The notes: generated by a model not told the origin, from the sequence alone. Positions 9,401-15,627 are shown, counted from the first letter of the stretch. The stretch: 30,680 nt of DNA from JBCDGZ01 sp038750655 (GCA_038750655.1 JBCDGZ010000097.1:1-30680), one strand, 5' to 3'. Numbers and translations are program-made.

Positions 9401-9509
9401 CATCAGCAGCCTTCTCTACCTGCCTGGTGGGCAGAATAAAGATGTACTGAAGGGTGCAAACGATGGTCATTACCACAAGAAAAAACTTGATAATGCCTTT
9501 TCCTTGCAT
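6402..9509 (-). CDS. secDF: Fused protein-export membrane protein SecDF
   Basis: 1035 residues, the SecD and SecF halves in one chain, as usual in Bacteroidota. SecDF uses proton flow to pull translocating proteins out of the SecYEG channel on the periplasmic side. The SecD half has an N-terminal membrane segment (about 6-27), the LGLDLSGG motif at 93-100, a large periplasmic domain and the GMAVDANVIIFERVREEL membrane motif. The SecF half has GVDFKGG (about 737-743) and the matching GYSINDTVVVFDRIREY motif. Both halves end in clusters of hydrophobic segments; twelve membrane spans are expected for the family. The periplasmic region is longer than in E. coli SecD, with an inserted acidic/lysine-rich stretch after TM1, which is common in this phylum. 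It is monocistronic: own promoter-like box upstream, strong terminator downstream. Confidence 0.97.
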   Translation of the reverse strand: MQGKGIIKFFLVVMTIVCTLQYIFILPTRQVEKAADEYAKMAVQDMEDGPEKRAAEKSEKAAYLDSMSSEVIFKIPLLKDFTYQELKSRQLHLGLDLSGGMSVVLQVDLREFIRSLANDSKDPTFENALNLADQKLKSTQSDYVTLFADSYNEVSQGKEQMNKLFASNAALKDEITFETSNAEMVQILRSKADETVELTFKRLKDRIDQMGVVQPNVSLDAARDLIVVELPGISNPERARTFLQAAAKLEFWNIYRFTDNGIRDALVKADDRLKKMESGDTSLVAEAPEIKLDTTYEYQYDTLGNVIDSTEKIQPIAETLDPLANRGPLLKLLEPNAFTGTSITFPQSVMGTAKKNKIEAISNMLDRKEVKALFPKDLEFRWAQKPTKNYETGEMTDNYELYAIKRNKGRTSAPLEGDLVTDASSGPNPQTGKVEVTLRMSPKGAKVWGNMTTKAAQDNNREIAIVLDDRVVSAPSVNDPILNGNSSITGNYTIQEADDLAKILQVGKLPAKTKIIQEDLVGPYLGQENINRSINSLLIGFGMVFLFMIFYYGGSGIVSIIALFMNMFFIFGSLASYGTVLTLPGVAGIVLTIGMAVDANVIIFERVREELREGKSLLASITDGFKHSYSAIIDANVTTILTAFVLAYFGLGPIKGFAVVLIIGVLSSLFTAVLLGRMMIDWWTGKERNLTFWTNSSKNAFANLTIDWLGKRKIAYVISGTIILLGIGSFVMRGFELGVDFKGGYSYNIQFDQNNAPTIDALRAELTTAFEGEPVVKEISTENTYNVTTSYLINDNSDEATNKVMSTLFNSVNGLVGGNLNFDNFKDPDGTGTHVTSSSKVGPTIADDIKESAIYAAIFALLLIFLYIFIRFNKWEYSAGAVAALFHDTLVVLAIFSIFHGILPFSLEINQAFIAAILTVIGYSINDTVVVFDRIREYINNYTKGKSKEEIINMAINSTISRTIITSLTTLFTVAILLFFGGTSIRGFAFALFIGIIVGTYSSVFVATPIMSDLSGDLKPKETKKKSFSKAATAR

Positions 9510-9553
9510 AATTAGTAAAGTTTAAAATTTTAAAATGCGTTAATAAAACAGCG

Positions 9554-9561
9554 CAAATATA
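9554..9561 (-). promoter_or_regulatory. Bacteroidota -7 box upstream of secDF
   Basis: The minus strand reads TATATTTG, an exact match to the TAnnTTTG -7 element of Bacteroidota sigma factor promoters, 44 bases before the secDF ATG. No clear TTG -33 element is seen at the usual spacing. Confidence 0.5.
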
Positions 9562-9672
9562 AACGTTTTAGAAAATAAATGCTCGTTTTACGCCTATATT
9601 GTGTAACTGTTCCGTTTAGATACGGCAAAGATGTTACCAATTCCAAATTTCCCGTCATACTGTCAGACAGCA

Positions 9673-9704
9673 TTTGTTAAATTGAGAAATCTGTCCTATT
9701 TTTC
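9673..9704 (+). promoter_or_regulatory. Candidate promoter of the kbp-like gene
   Basis: TTTG at 9673-9676 and TATTTTTC at 9697-9704 (7 of 8 to TAnnTTTG) are 20 bases apart, the usual Bacteroidota -33/-7 spacing. Transcription would start near 9710, which supports the ATG at 9733 rather than the frame's earlier start at 9631. Confidence 0.4.
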
Positions 9705-9732
9705 CACCATTCAATCATCAAAAGAACTAACT

Positions 9733-10221
9733 ATGGGTTTATTTTCCTTCCTAAAAAACGCCGGAGCACGGGTATTGACCAAGAAAAACGCTCAAACGGT
9801 GAAAACACCGGAAATCGAACAACTGCAAGCAGAAGTCTTTAGAAAGCAGCGCCTCGTACTGCTCAAAGGAGCTGTAGACAGCCTGGGCATCGAAATAGAT
9901 AACATCGATATTGACCTACGTGACGATGTCGTTACGGTCTACGGACAGGCAAAATCGCAGTCGGATAAGGAAAAAGTCATCCTGGCCCTGGGCAATGTAT
10001 CGGGGATTGGCAGCGTAGATGATCGCATCTCGGTTACCAATCCAGAACCAGAGGCGCAGTTTTATACCGTCAAGCGGGGAGATTCGCTCTCCAAGATCGC
10101 TAAACGCTTCTACGGCGATGCCATGAAGTACAAGGTGATCTTTGAGGCCAACCAGCCTATGCTGAAAAGCCCAGATTTGATTTACCCCGGCCAGTCGCTA
10201 CGCATTCCGAATATTGATTAA
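9733..10221 (+). CDS. kbp: BON-LysM protein, Kbp/YgaU type
   Basis: 162 residues. The N-terminus MGLFSFLKNAGARV closely resembles that of E. coli Kbp (YgaU). A BON domain (about 45-102; ..VTVYGQAKSQSDKEKVILALGNVSGIGSVDD..) is followed by a LysM domain (about 110-158; YTVKRGDSLSKIAKRFYGDA... ending YPGQSLRIP). E. coli Kbp is a soluble potassium-binding protein whose shape changes with K+; the same role here is inference from the shared architecture. There is no signal peptide, which fits a cytosolic Kbp rather than a wall-bound LysM protein. The frame could start at 9631 but the extra 34 residues look non-native, the ATG at 9733 gives the family N-terminus, and a promoter-like pair lies just before it. 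A hairpin follows the stop. Confidence 0.9.
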   Translation: MGLFSFLKNAGARVLTKKNAQTVKTPEIEQLQAEVFRKQRLVLLKGAVDSLGIEIDNIDIDLRDDVVTVYGQAKSQSDKEKVILALGNVSGIGSVDDRISVTNPEPEAQFYTVKRGDSLSKIAKRFYGDAMKYKVIFEANQPMLKSPDLIYPGQSLRIPNID

Positions 10222-10266
10222 TACACCTTATATATAACTCAACTTGCAGTAAACATAAAAGAAAAA

Positions 10267-10297
10267 CGGCCGGCTGCCATTTGCGAGCAGTCGGCCG
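10267..10297 (+). terminator. Hairpin between kbp-like gene and truA
   Basis: CGGCCGGCTGC (10267-10277) pairs with GCAGTCGGCCG (10287-10297) with one G-T wobble, a very stable stem, followed by CTCTTTT. It fits a plus-strand terminator for the kbp-like gene. It ends only 11 bases before the truA ATG, so it also occupies the truA leader. Confidence 0.7.
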
Positions 10298-10308
10298 CTC
10301 TTTTGGCA

Positions 10309-11067
10309 ATGAAATACCTACTCGAACTGGCTTACCAAGGCACCCATTACCACGGCTGGCAGCGCCAACCGGGCTTCATCAGTGTGCAAGAGGTGCTGGA
10401 AGAGGCCCTAGTGCGGATGCTGGGGCAAAAGGTCAATTGCATCGGCTGCGGCCGTACTGACGCTGGCGTACACGCCTCGCAGTTTTTCGGCCATATCGTC
10501 GTGGTCCGGCCTTTCGACTTCGACCCCGTCTTTCGGCTCAATAAGATGTTGCCGGAGGACATTTCGATCAGTAGTTGCCGGGCGGTGAGCCGGGGCTTCC
10601 ACGCCCAGCACGATGCCACCGAGCGCAGCTACACCTATCGCCTCCACACCCGCAAAAATGCCCTGCTCAGTGCTCTCAGCACCTACTATCCCGCCGAGGG
10701 CTTGGACATCGACCAGCTGCGCGCCGCCGTAGGGCTGTTGACCCAATACCAGGACTACCGAGCCTTCTGCAAGCAGCCTGATCTCTACAAAAGTACGATC
10801 TGCCAGCTGCGGCGCGCCACCCTTGAAGTCTCCAAGGACCAAGAGCAACTCAAAATCATCCTCAGCGCCGACCGCTTCCTGCGCGGCATGGTACGGCTAA
10901 TCGTAGGTAATGCCCTCGAAGTAGGCTATGGAAGGCTGCCCCTCTCTACCTTCGAGCAGAGTCTGGCGGAGGCCCGCCCCCTGCCGTATTTCAAGCAGGC
11001 CTACCCGCAGGGGCTCTACCTATCGGGCGTCGTCTACCCCAATATTGAGCCCTCTATCTCCGCTTAG
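10309..11067 (+). CDS. truA: tRNA pseudouridine(38-40) synthase TruA
   Basis: 252 residues, normal length for TruA, which isomerises uridines 38-40 in the anticodon arm of many tRNAs. The motif GRTDAGVHA (48-56) contains the catalytic aspartate, Asp51. Other family blocks are YQGTHYHGWQRQ (9-20), the FHAQHDATERSYTYR segment, and the C-terminal RFLRGMVRLIVG. The ATG at 10309 is chosen because it starts the usual MKYLLELAYQG N-terminus; a TTG two codons earlier is possible but unneeded. The start is 11 bases after a strong hairpin. The stop abuts the stop of the small minus-strand lipoprotein gene, forming TAGCTA. GC-rich codons. Confidence 0.96.
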   Translation: MKYLLELAYQGTHYHGWQRQPGFISVQEVLEEALVRMLGQKVNCIGCGRTDAGVHASQFFGHIVVVRPFDFDPVFRLNKMLPEDISISSCRAVSRGFHAQHDATERSYTYRLHTRKNALLSALSTYYPAEGLDIDQLRAAVGLLTQYQDYRAFCKQPDLYKSTICQLRRATLEVSKDQEQLKIILSADRFLRGMVRLIVGNALEVGYGRLPLSTFEQSLAEARPLPYFKQAYPQGLYLSGVVYPNIEPSISA

Positions 11068-11223
11068 CTAATCTTGCGCTTGGAATATCTTTGCAAAACC
11101 AATACGCACTTCTTCGTTGCTCAATACCCGATCTTCTTGAGGACTGGGTGCCTCCTCTTTGGTGCAAGCATAGGTACATAAACTGATGAGGAGCAGACCA
11201 GCGATTATTTTCCAGAGTTTCAT
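11068..11223 (-). CDS. Small predicted lipoprotein (51 aa)
   Basis: A short frame: MKLWKIIAGLLLISLCTYAC followed by TKEEAPSPQEDRVLSNEEV and a short tail ending FQAQD. It has a positively charged start, a hydrophobic core and a lipobox-like TYAC with Cys20, so it looks like a real mini-lipoprotein. It lies 24 bases downstream of the exported GRS-motif protein and on the same strand, probably in one transcript. Its stop abuts the truA stop. The first half resembles in layout the Cys-rich lipoproteins of the neighbouring modules, so it may be a truncated relative; the similarity is too short to be sure. No function is known. Confidence 0.6.
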   Translation of the reverse strand: MKLWKIIAGLLLISLCTYACTKEEAPSPQEDRVLSNEEVRIGFAKIFQAQD

Positions 11224-11247
11224 TATGGGAAGGTTTAGTTGGTGAAA

Positions 11248-11856
11248 TTAATTGTCTATTGAGCCTAGTGTGCTGCCACCGCTGCCGCTGCGAAGAATGT
11301 ATTTATCGGCAATGATGATGGCTTGGATGTCGCTTCGGCCGTTTGGGGCCAAAAGGGCGATGAAGATAACCGAATTGGCTACAATGCTGTGAGCTACGTC
11401 AATGGTTTCTCTATCCAGATGCGTTTCGAGCACCGAGAAGTTAGGGGCCGATGGGGTAGAGGGATTGTCAAAGCGCAGGTAGGCCACATAGAAATTGTTA
11501 TCATGAGCAGCGCCAATATTGCCGGTCAGGCCCTGGAAGGTCATTTGATAATCACCGGTGGGCAGGTCGACGATGCTAGGGTCAGGATTGGCGCGGCAGG
11601 AGGGGACGCTGCCGCGAGGGCAAAGCGGGTAGGCATTACTCAAGTAGGTGATGATAGTGGTTAAGTCTTGCTGGGCGGTAGGGTAGTAGTTCAGCAGTTC
11701 AGCTTGGAGGCTATCGATGATGTTCTGGGCGGTTTGAGCGGGGTTGGCCTCATCGACCGTGATGGTCATGGGGGTATACGGTGATTGTGCGGTGGTAGAG
11801 GTGGTGACTAGGCAAAAGCAGTAGAGCGAAAGTAAAATAGGGAGAATTGGTTTCAT
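11248..11856 (-). CDS. Exported protein of unknown function, GRS-IQAIIIADK family, copy A
   Basis: 202 residues: a signal peptide (1-23, ending TTAQ), then a domain I do not recognise. Its most distinctive part is near the C-terminus: PNGRSDIQAIIIADKYILR (171-189). The protein starting at 15516 (copy B) has almost the same stretch at the same place (PGGRSNIQAIIIADKHILR), and both share an N-terminal helical part (..LYPELRRDL.. / ..YYPTAQQDL..) and a middle CxxxC-like pair. The two are clear but diverged paralogues. There is no T9SS tail and no lipobox, so it should be periplasmic or secreted. The tail after the motif is Gly/Ser-rich in copy A only. An ATTACA site lies 59 bases before its ATG, as in copy B (57). 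Confidence 0.8.
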   Translation of the reverse strand: MKPILPILLSLYCFCLVTTSTTAQSPYTPMTITVDEANPAQTAQNIIDSLQAELLNYYPTAQQDLTTIITYLSNAYPLCPRGSVPSCRANPDPSIVDLPTGDYQMTFQGLTGNIGAAHDNNFYVAYLRFDNPSTPSAPNFSVLETHLDRETIDVAHSIVANSVIFIALLAPNGRSDIQAIIIADKYILRSGSGGSTLGSIDN

Positions 11857-11915
11857 GTTTCTTTAGACTTAATTTAATGATACCACTAAAGGTCGACTTT
11901 TTTGTGCAAGCATTT

Positions 11916-11939
11916 GATTACACATTATGTCGATTTTCT
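11916..11939. promoter_or_regulatory. Shared upstream motif, site 1 (GRS-A)
   Basis: Plus strand GATTACA (11916-11922), ten bases, then ATTTTCT (11933-11939). The minus strand therefore reads AGAAAAT-N10-TGTAATC, 59 bases before the ATG of the exported protein A. The surrounding bases also align with the region before copy B, including a GA(T/C)CTTTAG block on the minus strand nearer the gene. It is probably a promoter or operator. Confidence 0.5.
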
Positions 11940-11983
11940 ATTTTTTCGCTCTATCCTGTCTGCGCTGCAAAGCTTGAAAAGGC

Positions 11984-12017
11984 GGCCAGGCTCCCCCATA
12001 TTGTGGGAAACCTGGCC
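11984..12017 (-). terminator. Terminator of Cys-rich lipoprotein gene A
   Basis: GGCCAGG (11984-11990) pairs with CCTGGCC (12011-12017), with an inner CCCA/TGGG pairing. On the minus strand the stem is followed within a few bases by TTTT. It starts 26 bases after the stop of the gene and separates it from the exported protein A. Confidence 0.7.
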
Positions 12018-12042
12018 TTATAGGACTAATTTTTAGTAGCTA

Positions 12043-12531
12043 TTAGTTTACAAAGCGATAGCCTGTTTTTCCGTCGGGAGGACAATCAATGCAAGTCTTG
12101 GATTTCAATATCCAGTCCCCTACACAGGTTGCAACCCCATTTTCCAGAAAACGAAAACGCGTCTTTTTTCCTGTAATACCAGGGCAGGGGCGATGATCAG
12201 GGCAGTTTACACAAATATCAAATCCGATGGCGTGCCACAGCGGGCAAGGATTATCATAAGGATTGCCAACGAGTGTTCTGAGGTTATAGACACAGTATTC
12301 TCGTCCTTCCGAGGCAGCACCGTCGTAGTCCTCGCTCACAGTAAGGTCAACGACAATCTCCCCCTCCTCATTAATTTCACCGTACAGCACACCATCAGTA
12401 TGTTGTAGGGCTTCGGGTAAAGTTTCTGTAGCAAGATTTTCTTGGGTAATGGGAAGTTCTTCTTTTTGATTACAGCAGACCAGGGTAATAGCTATGACAG
12501 CCAGCAAAATAGGGAATAACCAATTTCTCAT
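12043..12531 (-). CDS. Cys-rich lipoprotein of unknown function, copy A
   Basis: 162 residues from the ATG at 12531, chosen because it puts the signal peptide at the N-terminus (MRNWLFPILLAVIAITLVCC, lipobox LVCC); a longer frame to 12609 adds residues unlike a signal. After an acidic linker (about 23-70) comes a compact domain with eight cysteines (80, 96, 107, 110, 116, 136, 147, 150). Two CxxCP knuckles stand out: CVNCPD and CIDCPP, the second followed by GYRF near the end. The protein starting at 14804 has the same layout. Paired knuckles suggest metal binding or disulfides in the periplasm; that is inference. It has its own terminator and an ATTACA site 85 bases upstream, and it is divergent from the helical protein A. 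Confidence 0.8.
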   Translation of the reverse strand: MRNWLFPILLAVIAITLVCCNQKEELPITQENLATETLPEALQHTDGVLYGEINEEGEIVVDLTVSEDYDGAASEGREYCVYNLRTLVGNPYDNPCPLWHAIGFDICVNCPDHRPCPGITGKKTRFRFLENGVATCVGDWILKSKTCIDCPPDGKTGYRFVN

Positions 12532-12616
12532 GTTTGACAAGGTTTTTAGGTGAAAAGATGATGTAGTGAAAGCTTTCAACAATGGACACAAGTTCTTTTT
12601 TTGCTCCAATACTTCC

Positions 12617-12623
12617 CATTACA
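12617..12623. promoter_or_regulatory. Shared upstream motif, site 2 (Cys-A)
   Basis: CATTACA on plus, TGTAATG on minus, 85 bases before the ATG of Cys-rich lipoprotein A; the matching site of copy B is 88 bases before its ATG. The following plus-strand bases (..TTTG.G) agree between both sites. The second half (ATTTTCT) seen at sites 1, 3 and 5 is absent. Confidence 0.35.
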
Positions 12624-12770
12624 TCTTTGGGTTAGATTCTCCCTTGGATAGGACCATTTTCTGCTATATGTAGCTGGCTAAATCTTAAGTCTTTGGCAGT
12701 GGAATTATTATTTTCGCCTTCCATTGCCTAATTTGCCTACTGTTGTTGCCCATTATTCAGACAGTAGGAG

Positions 12771-12794
12771 GATTACACGATTTTGATATTTTCT
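12771..12794. promoter_or_regulatory. Shared upstream motif, site 3 (helical protein A)
   Basis: GATTACA (12771-12777), ten bases, ATTTTCT (12788-12794): the same two halves at the same spacing as site 1. The first half ends 45 bases before the ATG of the helical protein A; at copy B the distance is 47. Confidence 0.5.
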
Positions 12795-12822
12795 GTTGCA
12801 CATTCTAATGCTGTTTTTTTCG

Positions 12823-14259
12823 ATGCATAACAGTAAGCTGATCGCCTTTTTAAAAGCACTTAACACTAAAGAACTGACCGCTCTAGGGCAATACATACGT
12901 TCGCCGTATTTCTTTTCGGGCCGCCCTCCGGGCCGAGCCATCCAACTTCTCGACTATCTCCGGGGCCACCATCCCCAGTTCCAAGGCCCAGCCCTCAACA
13001 AAGCCCAAGTCTTCCAACACTTATACCCCAATCAGGTGTTTCGCCCCAAAAAGATCGACCTGCTGATGTCCCAGCTGTTCAAGATCGTCGAGCGTTTCAT
13101 TATCCAACATTTTCAAACTACCCATCCCATCGATCAACAGCTGACGCTCGCCCAGTTTTTTCGACGCAAAGGAATGGACCAATACGGCCGCAAGAACAGG
13201 GATAAAATGCAGAAGCAACAGCAGGCCACCCTCCGACGGGGCGATCAATATTTTCACCACCAATTTCGCATCGCTAAAGAGTTGATGTTAGAAAAAAGTA
13301 GCCGCGGGCTGCGCGACAGCGACCTCAACCTGCCCGAGGTGCATCACCAGCTCGATCTGTACTACCTGGTCAATAAACTCGAACTGGCCTGCCACCTGCT
13401 GGCCCAAAACAAGCACCACCGCCCCGTCGAATTGGGCGATGCCATCACCCTGCTCGACCAGCTCCGCCCCCTTCTCAAAAAAGGCCGCTTCGACGAAGTC
13501 CCCCTCATCAAGCTGTACTTCGAAATCTACCGTTGGCTGCGAGAAGGCAAAGCCCCACCCGAAAACTTCGTCGCCTCCCTCCGGGGCCAGGGGCCCTACC
13601 TGCCGATGGACCAGCTCAAATCCATCCACGCCTTCTACCGCAACGATTGCGTACATCGCTACAATGGCAATCAGACCACCTACTTGCCCCAGCTCTTTGA
13701 AATCTACCGCCTTAGCCTCGAAGAGGGCCTATTGTTCAATCAAGGGGGCCTGCTGCAAAGCACTCTGCAAAACCTCGTTCGGCTCGGCCTGAAAATGAAG
13801 GAGTACGATTGGGTCTACAACTTCCTGCAAGCCTACAGCGATAAAATTATTGACACCAATAATCCCCAGGAGGTCTACGCCAACAACCTGGCCCGCTACT
13901 ACTTCGCCCTGCGCGAGTTCGATAAGGCGCTGGACTGTCTGTCGCAGGATTATGAGGATACCTACTACAAAATTTCGGCGAAACTCATCGAGATTAAAAT
14001 CTACTACGAGCAGCAGAGTGAGCTGTTGGACTACAAAATACAAGCTTTCAAAGTCTATCTACATCGCATTTCCAATACCTTACTGCCCGAGCTTCACAAG
14101 CTGGGCTTCAAGCATTTTATTGACCTGCTCAAGCAAATCTGTCATCCCTCGACCTGGAGAAATAAGGAGCGTATTGATAAGCTGCTGGCTAAGTTGGAGG
14201 CCCGTAAGGTGCTGGCGGAGCGGGATTGGCTGAAAGAAAAATTGCGGGCGCTACAGTGA
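12823..14259 (+). CDS. Uncharacterised 478-residue helical cytosolic protein, copy A
   Basis: The ATG at 12823 gives MHNSKLIAFLKAL and exactly the 478 residues of copy B (MYNSKLIAYLKVL), so earlier in-frame starts are rejected. There is no signal peptide or membrane segment. The chain looks all-helical, rich in Leu, Gln, Lys, Arg and Tyr, with TPR-like helix pairs (for example LARYYFALREFDKALDCL). Blocks almost identical between copies are SPYFF (about 28-32), FKIVERFIIQHF, RDSDLNLPEVHH, YLVNKLE.ACHLLAQ.KHH, SLEEGLLFN.GGLLQST and LLDYKIQAFKVYLHRISN. I recognise no named domain; the N-terminal ..KEL..L..Y..SPYFF pattern is reminiscent of other uncharacterised Bacteroidota proteins. It is divergent from the Cys-rich lipoprotein A and followed by a hairpin. 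Its codons are more GC-rich than those of copy B. Confidence 0.88.
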   Translation: MHNSKLIAFLKALNTKELTALGQYIRSPYFFSGRPPGRAIQLLDYLRGHHPQFQGPALNKAQVFQHLYPNQVFRPKKIDLLMSQLFKIVERFIIQHFQTTHPIDQQLTLAQFFRRKGMDQYGRKNRDKMQKQQQATLRRGDQYFHHQFRIAKELMLEKSSRGLRDSDLNLPEVHHQLDLYYLVNKLELACHLLAQNKHHRPVELGDAITLLDQLRPLLKKGRFDEVPLIKLYFEIYRWLREGKAPPENFVASLRGQGPYLPMDQLKSIHAFYRNDCVHRYNGNQTTYLPQLFEIYRLSLEEGLLFNQGGLLQSTLQNLVRLGLKMKEYDWVYNFLQAYSDKIIDTNNPQEVYANNLARYYFALREFDKALDCLSQDYEDTYYKISAKLIEIKIYYEQQSELLDYKIQAFKVYLHRISNTLLPELHKLGFKHFIDLLKQICHPSTWRNKERIDKLLAKLEARKVLAERDWLKEKLRALQ

Positions 14260-14266
14260 GCAAATT

Positions 14267-14295
14267 CCAGCCTTCGGCGACCCGCCGAAAGCTGG
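14267..14295. terminator. Hairpin between convergent genes
   Basis: CCAGC-C-TTCGGCG (14267-14279) pairs with CGCCGAA-A-GCTGG (14283-14295) with one internal mismatch and a three-base loop. It lies between the convergent helical protein A and Cys-rich lipoprotein B genes and may serve both. T-runs on either side are weak. Confidence 0.6.
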
Positions 14296-14330
14296 AGGCT
14301 ATTTGTTGTTGACCTGTAGTATCAGTTCAA

Positions 14331-14804
14331 TTAATCCGAAAACCGGAAACCCCGGTTCCCTCGGGAGGGACACTTCTCACAGCGCAGCTCCATAAGTTTC
14401 CATTTGCCATCAAAATTATCCCTCGGATGGGAGCCAATGTACCGAAAGCGAGTTACCAATCCTAGTGCGCCCGGGCAACTGGCAAATGGACTAGGGTCGG
14501 GACAGTCGACGCAAACATAATCTCCGGGCTGCATCACACTGGTCCGTCTAGTGGTGCTTCTGACTTTATAGATGCAGTATACTGGATCTCCGAGTACTTT
14601 TATGCCTTTCTCTTCTTCGTTAGATTTGATAGTAGGGATTTCTTCCAATTCTCCATCATAGGGGATTTCTGTAATTTCTTGATCAACAATCGATTGTGCA
14701 GCATCGGGCTGGGGGAAGACGTCATTTTGTTGCTGGCAGCAGACAAAGAATAGGGCACAACAGGCCATTAAAATTAAAAACGGAATAGCGGATAGCTTCT
14801 TCAT
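14331..14804 (-). CDS. Cys-rich lipoprotein of unknown function, copy B
   Basis: 157 residues from the ATG at 14804, the start that gives a signal peptide (MKKLSAIPFLILMACCALFFVCC, lipobox FVCC). An acidic linker (about 24-72) is followed by a Cys-rich domain with Cys77, 98, 101, 110, 142 and 145. CVDCPD..SCPG..TRFRY and the final CEKCPS....GFRF match CVNCPD..PCPG..TRFRF and CIDCPP....GYRF of copy A. Copy B lacks the Cys96 and Cys136 counterparts of copy A, so the four knuckle cysteines plus two others form the conserved core. The gene is convergent with helical protein A. An ATTACA site is 88 bases upstream. Function is unknown. Confidence 0.8.
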   Translation of the reverse strand: MKKLSAIPFLILMACCALFFVCCQQQNDVFPQPDAAQSIVDQEITEIPYDGELEEIPTIKSNEEEKGIKVLGDPVYCIYKVRSTTRRTSVMQPGDYVCVDCPDPSPFASCPGALGLVTRFRYIGSHPRDNFDGKWKLMELRCEKCPSRGNRGFRFSD

Positions 14805-14892
14805 GATACGTAGATTTAGGTGAATGATTTTTCCGGGAGATCGACTCGGCGGAAATGATAGGGGCAAGTTCGGCTCCCCTCGGCAGCATTCT

Positions 14893-14899
14893 CATTACA
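14893..14899. promoter_or_regulatory. Shared upstream motif, site 4 (Cys-B)
   Basis: CATTACA on plus, TGTAATG on minus, 88 bases before the ATG of Cys-rich lipoprotein B. The minus strand around it (TTTTGTAATGAGAATGC) resembles the GRS-gene sites. Confidence 0.35.
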
Positions 14900-14958
14900 A
14901 AATTTGAGAAAAACTGGTCTAACCCCCAACCCCAACCTAAATCTGATGATCCAAGGCC

Positions 14959-15516
14959 CTAGTTTCTTTGCCGCAGAATGTGCTTGTCGGCAATGATAAT
15001 GGCCTGAATATTACTTCGTCCCCCCGGGCCAACCAGTGAAAAGAGCAGCAGCTTATTGGAAATCATACCACGAGCGAAATTAAAAGTCGTCCCGTAGACA
15101 GCCATGACGCCATTGAAATATTGGTGGCTCATAGGATCGATTTGTTGTTCTAGCTGGAGGTAGCCGGCGTGAATACTGTCGCTGGGGCTAGCGTTGACCA
15201 GTCCGCTCATTTCGATGGAATAACATTCGAGACAGGGCTGATCAGTCAGTACGGGTTTGGGGTCGGAGGGACAATCTCCGGTGCAGACGCTGCGAATTTT
15301 CACGGCTTCGTTGATAAATTTATCAAGATCGCGCCTCAACTCTGGATATAATACCAAGTCATTGGCAATGAGGATGTTGAAAAGCTGCTGTTTGGTGCTG
15401 GTTAGATCGGTGGTATCCAGGGTGACGGTCAAAATAGGCCCCTCACTTTGCTGGGCCTGACTTGTTGAGGCGACGACTAAAAGCAGGCTAATTATTAAAA
15501 TTATCGACCTTTTCAT
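14959..15516 (-). CDS. Exported protein of unknown function, GRS-IQAIIIADK family, copy B
   Basis: 185 residues: signal peptide about 1-22 (ending SQAQ), then the same domain as copy A, with PGGRSNIQAIIIADKHILR at 164-182 close to the C-terminus. Four cysteines (78, 82, 95, 98) cluster in the middle and may form disulfides; copy A has only two there. The about 25-residue hydrophobic-leaning segment before the GRS motif (NFARGMISNKLLLFSLVG) is beta-like rather than a membrane span. It lies 154 bases downstream of Cys-rich lipoprotein B's start on the same strand, so the two could share transcripts, but each has its own ATTACA site. It is divergent from helical protein B, with a 111-base shared spacer. 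No function can be assigned. Confidence 0.8.
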   Translation of the reverse strand: MKRSIILIISLLLVVASTSQAQQSEGPILTVTLDTTDLTSTKQQLFNILIANDLVLYPELRRDLDKFINEAVKIRSVCTGDCPSDPKPVLTDQPCLECYSIEMSGLVNASPSDSIHAGYLQLEQQIDPMSHQYFNGVMAVYGTTFNFARGMISNKLLLFSLVGPGGRSNIQAIIIADKHILRQRN

Positions 15517-15573
15517 ATTTTAGACTTTAAAGTTGGCTAATCGCTAAAGATCGCCATTCTCATTCACAAATCT

Positions 15574-15596
15574 GATTACAATTTTTGCAATTTTCT
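15574..15596. promoter_or_regulatory. Shared upstream motif, site 5 (between GRS-B and helical protein B)
   Basis: GATTACA (15574-15580), nine bases, ATTTTCT (15590-15596), in the only spacer between two divergent module genes. It is 57 bases from the GRS-B ATG and 47 from the helical-B ATG, matching the distances of separate sites 1 and 3 in copy A. One element may therefore serve both directions. Confidence 0.5.
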
Positions 15597-15627
15597 ATTC
15601 ACCTGATCCTCTCAAGCTGTCGTTGGT

